DNA of 64,000 bases, from the NCBI GenBank assembly GCA_031291445.1, contig JARLJA010000187.1, forward strand, positions 96,943-160,942, written 5' to 3'. Positions 24,231 through 34,353 of the stretch are shown one piece after another (within the stretch, counting starts at the first letter, position 1; each line of letters begins with the position of its first letter). Below the pieces are notes generated by a model. The model had not been told where the DNA came from. It searched no databases and saw only the letters and a list, made by a program, of their open reading frames with translations. Made by a program: the position numbers and the translations under genes. Source of the stretch: Xanthobacteraceae bacterium (lineage in GTDB: Bacteria; Pseudomonadota; Alphaproteobacteria; Rhizobiales; Xanthobacteraceae).

Positions 24231-25814
24231 ATGGCCGAATCTGGAGCTGTCCGGACCATTCCCGAAATCGTTGATCGGCACGGCGCGACGCGCGGAGAAC
24301 GGCTCGCGTACCGCTTCGAAGGCCGGGAAACGACTTACGCCCAGTTCCAGCGCAACACCAATCGCGTCGCCAACGGCCTGATGGCGGCGGGCCTCTCGCC
24401 CGGATCGCGGCTGGCCTATTACGGCAAGAACAGCGACCATTACTTCGAACTGCTGATCGGCGCCATGAAGGCCGGCGTCGTCATGACGCCGATCAACTGG
24501 CGGCTCGCTCCGCCCGAGGTGGCCTACATCATCAAGGATGCCGAAGCGCCCGCGCTGTTCTTCGGCGCCGAGTTCGCGGCCACGGTCCGCCAGGTGCTGC
24601 CGCGGCTTCCGCTGTTGCATCTGGTGGTGATCATGGAAGGGCAGGACCAGGGCTGGACCGACTACGAGACCTGGCGCGACGCGCAGGCCGACACCGCGCC
24701 GGCCAGCGCCATCGATGCCGATGCGGTCGCGATGCAGCTCTACACCTCGGGGACGACCGGCAATCCCAAGGGCACGATGCTGACGCACCGCAATTTCGTC
24801 GACCTGCGGGACGAGGGGAAATACGGGCCGACGCCCGACTGGAATCAATGGAGCGAGGACGACGCCGCGCTGGTTGCGATGCCTGTGTTCCATATCGGCG
24901 GCTCGGGATGGGGCCTGTTTGCGCTGTTCTATGGCGCATTGAGCGTAGTCGCGCGCGAGTTCGATCCGACCGCGGTGCTCGACTATTTCGAGCGGGACCG
25001 CATCAGCAAGCTGTTCCTGGTTCCGGCGGCGATGCAGTTCATCGTCCGCCATCCGCGCGCCCGTCAGGTCGACTATTCACGGTTGAAATACATCATGTAC
25101 GGCGCCTCGCCGATCCCGGCCGACCTGCTCCGGGAGTGCATCGAAGTGTTCAAGTGCGGCTTCGTGCAGGTCTACGGCATGACCGAGACGACGGGCACGA
25201 TTACGGTGCTTTCGCCGGAAGATCACACGCTCGACGGCGCGCCGCGGATGCGATCGGCCGGAAAGGCGCTCCCGGGCGTCGAGGTCGCGATCGTCGACGC
25301 GGAGGGCCGGCGCCTGCCGGCCGGGCAGGTCGGCGAAATCGCCACCCGCTCGCAGGCGAACATGGCGGGCTACTGGCATCTGCCCGAGGCCGCGGCGAGG
25401 ACCATGTCGCCCGACAACTGGCTGCGTACCGGCGATGCCGGCTACATGGATGCGGATGGCTATGTCTATATCCAGGACCGCATCAAGGACATGATCATCT
25501 CCGGCGGGGAGAACATCTACCCCGCCGAGGTCGAGAACGCCGTGTTCGGTCATCCCGCGGTCGCGGAGGTCGCGGTGATCGGCGTGCCCGACGAGACCTG
25601 GGGCGAGAGCGTGAAGGCGATCGTGGTCCTGAAAAAGGACGCCGAGGCGTCGCCGGCCGACATCATCGCCTGGACGCGGCAACGCATCGCCGCCTTCAAG
25701 ACGCCGAAATCCGTCGAGTTCGTCGCGGCGCTGCCGCGCAATGCGACTGGAAAGATCCTGCGCCGCCAGCTGCGCGAGCCCTACTGGCAAGGCCGTGAAC
25801 GCGGCGTCAACTGA
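24231..25814 (+). CDS. Long/medium-chain acyl-CoA synthetase
   Basis: A 527-residue AMP-forming ligase. Motifs in order: YTSGTTGNPKG at about 171-181 (ATP phosphate loop), YGMTETTG near 316, TGDAGYMDADGYVY near 400, the hinge DRIKDMIISGGENIYP, and catalytic K508 in NATGKILRR. Conversion is acid + ATP + CoA to acyl-CoA + AMP. ATG 24231 follows GAGGAGG. A longer in-frame start at 24093 gives an Arg-rich, non-family N-terminus. The convergent isomerase and downstream acyl-CoA dehydrogenase fit a fatty or aromatic acid degradation neighbourhood; substrate unknown. Confidence 0.9.
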   Translation: MAESGAVRTIPEIVDRHGATRGERLAYRFEGRETTYAQFQRNTNRVANGLMAAGLSPGSRLAYYGKNSDHYFELLIGAMKAGVVMTPINWRLAPPEVAYIIKDAEAPALFFGAEFAATVRQVLPRLPLLHLVVIMEGQDQGWTDYETWRDAQADTAPASAIDADAVAMQLYTSGTTGNPKGTMLTHRNFVDLRDEGKYGPTPDWNQWSEDDAALVAMPVFHIGGSGWGLFALFYGALSVVAREFDPTAVLDYFERDRISKLFLVPAAMQFIVRHPRARQVDYSRLKYIMYGASPIPADLLRECIEVFKCGFVQVYGMTETTGTITVLSPEDHTLDGAPRMRSAGKALPGVEVAIVDAEGRRLPAGQVGEIATRSQANMAGYWHLPEAAARTMSPDNWLRTGDAGYMDADGYVYIQDRIKDMIISGGENIYPAEVENAVFGHPAVAEVAVIGVPDETWGESVKAIVVLKKDAEASPADIIAWTRQRIAAFKTPKSVEFVAALPRNATGKILRRQLREPYWQGRERGVN

Positions 25815-25831
25815 CGCCGGCTCGGCCACGC

Positions 25832-26437
25832 TCAGTGCGCCGCGCGGCGTTGCAGCGCCTCCCGGATCAGAGGCAGCCGGTCGTTGCCGAAATACATGTC
25901 ATCGGCATCGAGATAGATCGTCGGCGAGCCGAATCCGCCGCGCCGGATCAGTTCGTCGGTATTGGCTTTCAACGCGTCCTTGATCGGCTGGGTGGCGATC
26001 CCGGCGAAGAACCAGTCGCGGTCGATGCCGGTCCTGGCGCTCACCTCGGCGAGGACCGCATCCTGCGAGATGTCCTGATCGTCGCCCCAATAGGCCTCGA
26101 ACACCGCGCGCGCGAACGCGACCAGCTTGCCTTGTGGAGCGACCAGCAGGCAGCCGCGCATCGCCTTGACGCTGTTCACCGGAAAGACCGTGGGCGGCAT
26201 CTTGATCCGCAGGCCCGCGGAGCGGACCCAATCCTGCAGGTCCTTGGCGGCATAGCGCTGCTTGGCGGGGACCGGGTGTTCGCGCGAGGCATAGACGCTG
26301 GGATTGACGCTGTTGAAGATGCCGCCGACGAGGATCGGACGCCAGCTGATCGGCTCATCGAATTCCGCGGCCAGCGGCAGGATGTTGTGGAACGCCAGGT
26401 AGGTCCAGGGGCTCGAGCAGTCGAAGAAGAATTCCAT
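25832..26437 (-). CDS. 2-hydroxychromene-2-carboxylate isomerase family
   Basis: A 201-residue DsbA-fold, kappa-class GST-related protein. MEFFFDCSSPWTYLAF places a serine (S8 or S9) at the glutathione-activating position, and GSPTIYLDADDMYFGNDRL near 170-190 is the conserved cis-proline region of HCCA isomerases. Classical members act in naphthalene and related aromatic degradation; many paralogues have unknown substrates. It is divergent from the acyl-CoA dehydrogenase across a 338-base spacer. Confidence 0.85.
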   Translation of the reverse strand: MEFFFDCSSPWTYLAFHNILPLAAEFDEPISWRPILVGGIFNSVNPSVYASREHPVPAKQRYAAKDLQDWVRSAGLRIKMPPTVFPVNSVKAMRGCLLVAPQGKLVAFARAVFEAYWGDDQDISQDAVLAEVSARTGIDRDWFFAGIATQPIKDALKANTDELIRRGGFGSPTIYLDADDMYFGNDRLPLIREALQRRAAH

Positions 26438-26775
26438 GGGCGTGCACCGGTTTCCGGGTCGAACAGCGACGTCCCTCGGCGTGGGGAGGCGCGTGCCGAC
26501 CTCGGAGCGGAATGGTAGACGGCCGACGCGAAGCGGTCGAGCCCGTCGATTTTCCGCCAGCCGGACGGCTGGCCCTCGCGATCCTTCCGGTCGCGCGCAC
26601 CACGGCTGTTGCGTTCCGGGTCCCGGATCAGCAACATGGGTTCATGAACAGGGGTCGCCAAGACCGCACGAGCAACTTGCAATTGCTCGTGTCCCTTTGG
26701 TTCAAACATTCGCAACGGCGCCTGACCCAAGGCCATGTGGATGTGAGAATCGGGACACCAGGGGAAGGAAACGCA
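26438..26775. promoter_or_regulatory. Divergent spacer with two palindromes
   Basis: This 338-base gap holds no convincing gene. It contains a perfect 10-bp palindrome GTTCATGAAC at 26640-26649 and a perfect 9-bp inverted repeat CACGAGCAA (26667-26675) / TTGCTCGTG (26683-26691) with a 7-base loop. The second could be an operator or a leader hairpin for the acyl-CoA dehydrogenase-GST operon. Confidence 0.5.
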
Positions 26776-27947
<1,172 letters not shown>

Positions 27948-27951
<4 letters not shown>

Positions 27952-28601
27952 TTACACTCTACCATTGCGAGCAGGCGCGGTCGTTTCGTGTGCTGTGGAC
28001 GCTGGAGGAAATGGGCCTGGCGTATGACCTCAAGATGCTGCCGTTTCCGCCGCGGGTCTTCGCCAAGGAGTATCTCGCCATCAACCCGCTGGGAACCATC
28101 CCGCTGATGCTCGACGGCGAGACGCGCATGACCGAGTCGGCGGCGATCTGCCACTATCTGGTGACGCGGCATGGCCCGACGCCGCTGGGGGTCGCGGTCG
28201 ATGAGCCCGATTATGGCGCGTTCCTTAACTGGCTGTCCTACGGCGAGGCGACCCTGACATTCCCGCAAACCCTGGTTTTTCGCTACCTGCAGCTCGAGCC
28301 GCCGGAGCGGCGCAATCCGCAGGTCGCCGAGGACTACGCCAAGTGGTTCCTCGGCCGCCTGCGCGGGCTCGAGGGAGCGCTGTCCGACGGTCGGGAATAT
28401 CTATGCGGTGGACGATTCACCGTGGCCGACGTCTCGGTGGCCTACGCGCTGCTGTTCGCCGAGCGGCTGAATCTGGCGAAGAATTTCGGCCCGGCCGTGG
28501 CCGCCTACTGGTCGCGCCTGCAGCAACGTCCGGGGTTCAAGGCCGCGCAGGCTGCCGAGCGGTTGGCCGGCGAGCAGCAGAACGTTCCCGCGAACGTCTG
28601 A
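27948..28601 (+). CDS. Glutathione S-transferase family protein
   Basis: A 217-residue cytosolic GST. N-terminal thioredoxin-like domain (MITLYHCEQARSFRVLWTLE; the AINPLGTIPLM cis-proline region near 44-54; TESAAICHYL near 61-70) and a helical C-terminal domain (VADVSVAYALLF near 166-177). The ATG overlaps the acyl-CoA dehydrogenase stop by four bases (ATGA), indicating translational coupling. It may handle a glutathione adduct or reactive enoyl intermediate from that pathway; this is inferred. Confidence 0.9.
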
Positions 28602-28627
28602 CGCTTTGCCGCGGCGAAGGGGTGCGG

Positions 28628-28653
28628 GCGCGATCGGATCATCTTGATCGCGC
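28628..28653. terminator. Hairpin between convergent genes
   Basis: GCGCGATC (28628-28635) and GATCGCGC (28646-28653) form an 8-bp perfect stem with a 10-base loop, placed exactly between the ends of the convergent GST and NTF2-like genes. It could act as a bidirectional terminator, though no T-tract is present. Confidence 0.45.
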
Positions 28654-29151
28654 TCAGCTTCCGCGCTTGGGTCGGGACAGGAACGCGACCGTCGCCCCGT
28701 CCGCCTTGAGCACCGTGGCCCAGCGCGTCATCACCTTGTTCATCCGTTCGGGCTCGACGCCGAGCTGCGCCATGGCGACGCCACCGTTGACCGCCTCCCG
28801 GTAGTCCGCGATCAGGCCGTCACGCACGACGAAGCGGCTCATGCCGTCGATCACCACGAACCTGCCCTTGAACTGCGGCACCAGCGACGTGAAGCTTGAG
28901 AGCGAGCATGCATAGCCGAGCCGTCCGTCGAACACCGGATCGAACATCTCCCAGCGGTAGTCGTCGGCGGCGTCGCGCCGAAACAGGTCGGTCAGCATGT
29001 GGGCGATGTCGGCGCGGCCGCGATGGGGGCCGTAGACATAGTCGTGATAGACCGCGTCCTCGGTGAAGCAGGCGGCGAAGCCCGCGCCATCGGCGGCCTC
29101 CGCCGCCAGCGTCATGCGGTCGAGAAGTCGTGCGAAGTCCTCAAGCGTCAT
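28654..29151 (-). CDS. NTF2/SnoaL-like protein
   Basis: A 165-residue NTF2-fold protein (LLDRMTLAAEAADGAGFAAC at about 8-27, then ACFTEDAVYHDYVYG near 26-40). Its ATG overlaps the end of the cyclic-nucleotide-gated channel gene by 11 bases, so it is translated from the same mRNA. No catalytic motif is recognisable. The pairing with an ion channel is unusual and makes a ligand-binding or accessory role conceivable, but equally it could be a metabolic SnoaL-like enzyme. Confidence 0.75.
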   Translation of the reverse strand: MTLEDFARLLDRMTLAAEAADGAGFAACFTEDAVYHDYVYGPHRGRADIAHMLTDLFRRDAADDYRWEMFDPVFDGRLGYACSLSSFTSLVPQFKGRFVVIDGMSRFVVRDGLIADYREAVNGGVAMAQLGVEPERMNKVMTRWATVLKADGATVAFLSRPKRGS

Positions 29152-30364
29152 GTGACGTCCCCGGGGTGGTCCAGTCGTCTCGATTTGGCGCTTCGCCGCG
29201 CTGGTTTTCCGCCTGGCGCCGCCTCGCCTCGGCGTCGATCGCCTGCGACAAGTCGGGGTGCCGGGCCATCAGCAGGCGAAAATCGACGAGGTCGAGCACC
29301 AGCAGGGTGGAGACCTCCCGGGTGACGACGTTCGCGGTTCTGATGCTGTCGCCGAGCAGCGCCAGTTCACCGAAGAAGGCGCCTTCGCCGAGTCTGATCC
29401 GCTTCTCCTGCAGCTCGACCTCGACCTCGCCGGCTGCGATGAAGTACATGCAATCTCCGGCCGCGCCCCGGCGCACCACCGTCACCTTCGGTGGCAGATC
29501 GAGGCGGCGCAGCATCTGGGTGACGTCGGTGATGGCCCCCGGAGCCAGACGGCTGAAGAACGGGACCCTGCTGACGTATTCCCACGTCTTGATGAAATTC
29601 TCCCGGCGATTTTCCGCGGCGAAGCCGGTGGCGAGGATGCCGGTCCACAGGCCGAAGATGAAAAGGCCGCAGATCATCACGGCCGCCGCCACCAGCCGAC
29701 CGAGGGGGGTATGGGGGACGACGTCGCCATAGCCGGTCGTGGTCAGGGTGGCGACCGCCCACCACAGCGTGGCGGGAACGCTGCCGAAGACCTCCGGCTG
29801 CTCGTCGCGTTCGAGCACGTGAACCACGGTCGAGGCAACGACCAGAACCAGGACGAAAATGGCCAGCACGCTCGCCAGCGGGCCGGCTTCGATCGCGATC
29901 ACCCGCCGCAGCAGCTTGAGGCTCGACAGTTCCGGAGCCAGCTTCAGCAGCCAGATCGCGCCGAACAGCCACGCCGATTTGGTCGCGATGCCGCCGGCAA
30001 GGGCGATCGGCACGGCCAGCGCCGAGACCGTGTCGATGATGCCGCCCGGTGACGCCAGATATCGCACGACGCCGTGCTTGGCGCGCGAATAGTACAGGCG
30101 CACCGTCCATTCCCAGACGAACACCGCCAGACACAGCCACAACACCAGTTCGATCCACCGGCGCCCCTGCGCGTAGATCGGTTCAATCGTCAGAATCAGG
30201 AGGGCGCCCACTCCCATCGCCAGCGCGACATGGGTTACGGTGGTCGGATGCCAGCTCGCGGCACCGCTCCTGGTCTGGGAAATGAGTCTGGGGAGCAGGG
30301 GCAGCTTGGACAATTGCGGCAGTGCCTCCTCGCGCTGTCGACGGTGCGCTTTGGTGCGCCGCAT
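29141..30364 (-). CDS. Cyclic-nucleotide-gated K+ channel (MloK1-like)
   Basis: A 407-residue inner-membrane channel. Six hydrophobic segments lie between about 43 and 248, with the K+ selectivity filter TTGYGD at 209-214 and a pore helix WWAVATLT. A cyclic nucleotide-binding domain spans about 267-375 with the phosphate-binding cassette FFGELALL..RTANV, where R342 matches the cAMP-binding arginine. The layout matches Mesorhizobium MloK1. It lacks the dense arginines of a voltage sensor, so ligand gating is likely. The N-terminal 40 residues are basic and longer than in MloK1. Confidence 0.9.
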   Translation of the reverse strand: MRRTKAHRRQREEALPQLSKLPLLPRLISQTRSGAASWHPTTVTHVALAMGVGALLILTIEPIYAQGRRWIELVLWLCLAVFVWEWTVRLYYSRAKHGVVRYLASPGGIIDTVSALAVPIALAGGIATKSAWLFGAIWLLKLAPELSSLKLLRRVIAIEAGPLASVLAIFVLVLVVASTVVHVLERDEQPEVFGSVPATLWWAVATLTTTGYGDVVPHTPLGRLVAAAVMICGLFIFGLWTGILATGFAAENRRENFIKTWEYVSRVPFFSRLAPGAITDVTQMLRRLDLPPKVTVVRRGAAGDCMYFIAAGEVEVELQEKRIRLGEGAFFGELALLGDSIRTANVVTREVSTLLVLDLVDFRLLMARHPDLSQAIDAEARRRQAENQRGEAPNRDDWTTPGTSHDA

Positions 30365-30700
30365 AGTTGCCCGTCCCGTCGAGGGTCGTCAATGCGCGGG
30401 CCCCGCGACCCGCGCGCCGGCGAGCGCCAGCTGGAACGTCAACGTCGGCGGGTATGCCAAACCGACAGGCGACAGGCGTGTTACCGCTGCGCGGCGTCGC
30501 CGCTGGCGCGTTTGCGTACGGTCGTGGGCTTCGAGCCCAGGCCGACGAGGTCGATCGGCGGATCGCAGCGGTCGGGGCACGCCCATGCCGTGGAGGTTGT
30601 TGTTGCGTGGCACGCGATGGTTGTGCGACGCCCTGTGCATTGAACCCCGACCGTTCGTCATAATACTGTCGGGTCGACAGAAACGCAGATTGAGGTCCAG
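30365..30700. other. 336-base divergent spacer
   Basis: No convincing gene lies here. Two hairpins are visible: GCGCGGG (30394-30400) with CCCGCGC (30409-30415), and TGGGCT-TCG-AGCCCA (30525-30539). A -10-like CATAAT at 30659-30664 may serve the DUF3307 gene, but no matching -35 is evident. Confidence 0.4.
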
Positions 30701-31105
30701 ATGACGATTCCGCAGTGGTCGGGCACGGTGGCCATAGCTCCGCTGGTGACCTGGATGCTGGTCCTGACCGTGAAGCACGTCGTCGGCGACTTCTTTCTTC
30801 AGACGTCCTGGATGGCGCGTGGCAAGGATGCAAGGGTCGGCTGGCTGGTGCCGTTGACCGTCCATTGCGCGGTCCACGGGGTGCTGGCGATCCTGCTGTT
30901 TGCGATCCTCGTGCCGCGGCTCTGGTTCCTCGGCCTGATCGATTTCGCGGTGCATTGGTGTCTCGACAGAACCAAGGGGTTCTGTGTCTCCCACTTCGGC
31001 ATCGGCCCCGACCACCGGTGGTTCTGGTGGCTGATCGGCACCGATCAGGCCCTGCACCATCTCACCGACTTCGCCTGGGCGATGCTCGTCGCCGGCAATC
31101 CGTGA
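30701..31105 (+). CDS. DUF3307 membrane protein
   Basis: A 134-residue protein with three to four hydrophobic segments. Polar residues of the DUF3307 family are present: KHVVGDFFLQTSWM (about 25-38), HCAVHG near 55-60, the HWCLDRTK stretch near 85-92, and DQALHHLTDFAWA near 114-126. The paired histidines and aspartates in membrane helices suggest metal binding or a hydrolase-like site, but function is unknown. GAGGTCC precedes the ATG. Confidence 0.82.
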   Translation: MTIPQWSGTVAIAPLVTWMLVLTVKHVVGDFFLQTSWMARGKDARVGWLVPLTVHCAVHGVLAILLFAILVPRLWFLGLIDFAVHWCLDRTKGFCVSHFGIGPDHRWFWWLIGTDQALHHLTDFAWAMLVAGNP

Positions 31106-31132
31106 GGCAGCCCGTGTCGGTGGGCGGGGCGC

Positions 31133-32413
31133 TCACCAGGCCCGGAAGATCACGCTGGCGTTGACGCCGCCGAAACCGAAGCCGTTCGAGAGCACGTGCT
31201 CGATCGCCATCTTGCGCGCCGCTCCGCGGACGAAGTCGATGCCCGCGGCGGCCTCGTCGGGATTCTCGAGGTTGAGCGTCGCCGGCGCGATCTGGTCGCG
31301 CAGCGCGAGCACCGAAAAGATCGCTTCCAGCCCGCCGGCGGCGCCGAGCAGGTGCCCGGTCGCCGACTTGGTGGAGGTGACCGCGACGCGCTCCTGGCTG
31401 CCGAACACCGACCTCAGGGCGGCGACCTCGCCGAGGTCGCCGACCGGCGTGGACGTCGCGTGGGCGTTGATGTGCTGGATATCGATCGGCGAAATCGCCG
31501 CTTGCCGCAGCGCGATTTCGATGGCGCGGCGTGCGCCGTCGCCGTCTTCCGGACCGGCGGTGACATGGAAGGCGTCGGCGCTGGTGCCGTAGCCCACCAG
31601 CTCCGCGATTGGCGTGATGCCGCGCGCCAGCGCGTGGTCGAGCGATTCGATGACCAGCACGCCGGCGCCTTCACCCATCACGAAGCCGTCGCGGTCGCGG
31701 TCGAAGGGGCGCGACGCGCGGGTCGGCGTGTCGTTGAAGGCGCTCGACAGCGCCCGGGCCGCGGCGAAGGCCCCGAGGCTGACGCGGTCGATGCAGGCTT
31801 CGGCGCCGCCGCAGACGGCGATGTCGGCTTCCCCGGCGAGAATCAGACGGGCGGCGTCGCCGATGGCCTGTACGCTGGCCGCGCAGGCGGTCACCGGCGC
31901 GCCGAGCGGCCCCTTGAACCCGTGGCGGATCGAGATCTGGCCGGCGGCCAGGTTGACCAGGAAGCCCGGCACGGTAAAGGGCGACAGCCGGCGGACGCCG
32001 CGCGCGTCGGTGGTCCGAACGGCGTCCACGATCGCGGGGAAGCCGCCGACCCCGGAGCCGATGACGATGGCGGTGCGCTCGCGCGAGGCGGTGTCCTCGG
32101 GGGTCCAGCGGGCCTGGGCGATCGCCTCGTCGGCGGCCATGAGCGCGAACTGGATGAACCGGTCCATCTTGCGCTGGTCCTTGCGCGGCGCCGCGCGGTC
32201 GGGATCGAACCCGGCTTCCGGGTCTTCGGCGATGTCGGGGACACTCGCCACCACCCGGGCCGTCAGATCGGCACCGGCGTTGTCGGACAGGGCGCGCAGT
32301 CCGGACTGTCCCGCGATCAGCCGGGCCCAGGAGGCTTCGACTCCGCAGCCCAGCGGCGAGACGGCGCCCATTCCGGTGACGACGATTCGCCGCAGGTTCG
32401 ACTTACGCTGCAT
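31133..32413 (-). CDS. Beta-ketoacyl-ACP synthase II (FabF-like)
   Basis: A 426-residue condensing enzyme with the full Cys-His-His triad: C177 (VTACAAS), H318 (NAHATSTPVGD), H354 (GHLLGAAG), plus K349. It condenses acyl and malonyl units on acyl carrier protein. ATG 32413 begins MQRKSNLRR; an upstream in-frame start adds 11 unrelated residues. No acyl carrier protein, fabG or other fatty-acid gene is adjacent, so it is probably a secondary FabF paralogue for a special lipid or secondary product. Confidence 0.88.
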   Translation of the reverse strand: MQRKSNLRRIVVTGMGAVSPLGCGVEASWARLIAGQSGLRALSDNAGADLTARVVASVPDIAEDPEAGFDPDRAAPRKDQRKMDRFIQFALMAADEAIAQARWTPEDTASRERTAIVIGSGVGGFPAIVDAVRTTDARGVRRLSPFTVPGFLVNLAAGQISIRHGFKGPLGAPVTACAASVQAIGDAARLILAGEADIAVCGGAEACIDRVSLGAFAAARALSSAFNDTPTRASRPFDRDRDGFVMGEGAGVLVIESLDHALARGITPIAELVGYGTSADAFHVTAGPEDGDGARRAIEIALRQAAISPIDIQHINAHATSTPVGDLGEVAALRSVFGSQERVAVTSTKSATGHLLGAAGGLEAIFSVLALRDQIAPATLNLENPDEAAAGIDFVRGAARKMAIEHVLSNGFGFGGVNASVIFRAW

Positions 32414-32712
32414 CAAGGCCTCACAGGTCTGTCTGGCATCTGGCAATATGGCTGTCTGCTGCTTCTAGCATCCGAACGTCCGCCGCGGCCAGCCCGTAGC
32501 GAATGTGGGAACTGAACGGGCGCCGACAAATACATAATTCCAATGCGGTTTTGGACTTCGTCTTCACCATTGCTCGTCGCCGATAGACGGCAGCGAAGCC
32601 GAAACCGGCCGCGTCCGGCGCTGTGCCGGGAAGGATGACCTAAATCATGCCAAATGATTTCGCAATTGGCGGTCCGGCCAATATCCGGCCGGGTCATCAG
32701 GGGTGGGTTGGT
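32414..32712. other. 299-base spacer upstream of fabF-like gene
   Basis: No gene seen. The region is relatively AT-rich at 32525-32580 and presumably carries the leftward promoter of the FabF-like gene. It also holds the 3' side of the enoyl-CoA hydratase gene to the right, with the short palindromic GGCCAATATCCGGCC-like stretch near 32676-32692. Confidence 0.3.
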
Positions 32713-33489
32713 TCACGTGGGCTTCTTGCGATCGAGGAACGCCTGCATCTGGCGCTGCGGTTCGCCGGTCAGGAACGCCTCCCCGAAGGTGGTGACGCTG
32801 TTGCGAACGCACTCCTGCAACGGCAGCTCGTCCCATTGCCGGCACAGCAGCTTCTGCGCCTTCAGCGCCTCGTGGCCGCAGGCCAAGAGCTCGGCGACGG
32901 TCGCCTCGACGGCGGCGTCGAGCTTGTCGGGCTCCGAGAGGACGTCGACCAGGCCCCATCCAAGAGCCGTGCTGGCATCGATGGTCGCCCCGGTCATCAC
33001 CAGCCAGCGCGCGCGCCCGGCGCCGACCAGGCGAGGCAGCAGGGCGGCATGGATGACCGAGGGAATTCCGACCTTGACCTCCGGCATCGCGAATTTCGCC
33101 GCGGGGGCGGCGATACGGATGTCACAGGCGGCCGCGACCTCGAGGCCTCCACCCAGGCACCAGCCGGGAATTCGCGCGATGACCGGAACGGGAAATTGCC
33201 GGACCGCCTCGCACAGCCCGCCGAGCCCAGTGATGAACCGCTCCGCGGAGGTCTGGTCGAGGGTCGCCATCTCCTTGATGTCGGCCCCGCCGACGAATGC
33301 CTTCTCGCTCTCACAGCGAAATATGAGAACGCGGACTCCGTCGTCGCGCGCGAGCTCGGCGAGCACCAGACGCACCGCCTCGATCGCTCCAGTATGAAGT
33401 ATATTGAGCGCGCCCGCATTCCGAACTGTTAACCGAGCAATACCGCGGACGTCCTTGTCGGCTTTGCAGAATTCATTGATGATGCTCAT
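32713..33489 (-). CDS. Enoyl-CoA hydratase
   Basis: A 258-residue crotonase with both catalytic glutamates: E117 in GGGLEVA and E137 in MPEVKVG. The oxyanion-hole region AFVGGADIKEM (near 64-74) is intact. It should hydrate a 2-enoyl-CoA. It is divergent from a TetR regulator across a 79-base spacer with a palindrome, suggesting control by that regulator. Confidence 0.9.
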   Translation of the reverse strand: MSIINEFCKADKDVRGIARLTVRNAGALNILHTGAIEAVRLVLAELARDDGVRVLIFRCESEKAFVGGADIKEMATLDQTSAERFITGLGGLCEAVRQFPVPVIARIPGWCLGGGLEVAAACDIRIAAPAAKFAMPEVKVGIPSVIHAALLPRLVGAGRARWLVMTGATIDASTALGWGLVDVLSEPDKLDAAVEATVAELLACGHEALKAQKLLCRQWDELPLQECVRNSVTTFGEAFLTGEPQRQMQAFLDRKKPT

Positions 33490-33536
33490 CGCTGGCTTTC
33501 CTCGTTTTCTTCATGCATGTGTAAGGCAATTGGGGT

Positions 33537-33556
33537 AGTTGGATATCCAAACAACT
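33537..33556. promoter_or_regulatory. Candidate TetR operator
   Basis: A perfect 12-bp palindrome TTGGATATCCAA at 33539-33550 lies inside a wider dyad AGTTG ... CAACT, between the divergent enoyl-CoA hydratase and tetR genes. It is placed where an autoregulatory TetR-family operator would be expected. Confidence 0.55.
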
Positions 33557-33568
33557 GCGGGATCGCGG

Positions 33569-34252
33569 ATGCGTTATACCAAGGACCATAAGGCCCAGAC
33601 CCACGCCAAGATTGTGGAAAACGCCGCCACCCAACTGCGCGAGAAAGGGGCACGGGGCGTCGGCGTGGCCGATCTGATGAAGGATGTCGGGCTCACCCAC
33701 GGCGGCTTTTACGCCCATTTCGGATCGCGGGAGGATCTGGTCAACGAGGCGATTGCCTTCGCCATGGATCAGAACACCACCAAGTGGCATCAGGTTTTCG
33801 GCGATATTCCGGTCGGGGAGCGCTACCCCGCGCTCGTCGAGGCCTATCTCTCCACGTTCCACCGCGATCGTCCGGGCGAGGGCTGTGCGATTGCGGCGCT
33901 CGCGGCCGACGTCAGCCGCGAAGGCGCGAAAACCCGGCGGTTGTTTCTCAACAAGCTCGATGATCAGGTCGGACTTCTCGCCGCCGAGGACGGGCACCTG
34001 CCGCCTCGCAAGGCCCGTCAAAAGGCGATTGGCGCCATGGCGACCCTGGTGGGGGCTCTGGTGCTTGCGCGTATCGCGAAAAGCGGGGCGCAGTCCCAGG
34101 AGATCCTGGAGGCAGGCAAATCGGCCGTGCTCGCGGGACGCACCCCAACGGGGGGCCGCAGAGCCGCGCCGCGGCGCCGAACGACGACCACCAAGGCCAA
34201 GCGCACGCGGCGCAGGGTGGCGGGTGACAAGACGTCCGCCAGAGGCAGCTAG
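33569..34252 (+). CDS. TetR-family regulator with basic tail
   Basis: A 227-residue regulator from ATG 33569. Helix-turn-helix at about 10-55 (GVGVADLMKDVGLTHGGFYAHFG). The ligand-binding middle has GEGCAIAALAADVSR near 100-114. The last about 35 residues are Arg/Lys/Thr-rich (RRAAPRRRTTTTKAKRTRRR), not typical for the family and possibly giving extra non-specific DNA binding. A TTG at 33539 could also start the frame but lies in the palindrome. The divergent enoyl-CoA hydratase is the obvious target. Confidence 0.88.
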   Translation: MRYTKDHKAQTHAKIVENAATQLREKGARGVGVADLMKDVGLTHGGFYAHFGSREDLVNEAIAFAMDQNTTKWHQVFGDIPVGERYPALVEAYLSTFHRDRPGEGCAIAALAADVSREGAKTRRLFLNKLDDQVGLLAAEDGHLPPRKARQKAIGAMATLVGALVLARIAKSGAQSQEILEAGKSAVLAGRTPTGGRRAAPRRRTTTTKAKRTRRRVAGDKTSARGS

Positions 34253-34353
34253 TTCGAATTCGTCCCGAACAGGCTGGCTGCCGCGGCCCGAGGCCATGGT
34301 CTTCGCGGCCAAAGCCGCGATCGCTCCGCGACCCGGCGCCGTTGGCCGCGCGA

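Noticed and set aside
30389..31060. A minus-strand frame of 223 codons across the DUF3307 gene
   Set aside because: Antisense to a plus-strand membrane protein with conserved histidines and aspartates; the frame itself is His/Arg/Gln-rich and featureless.
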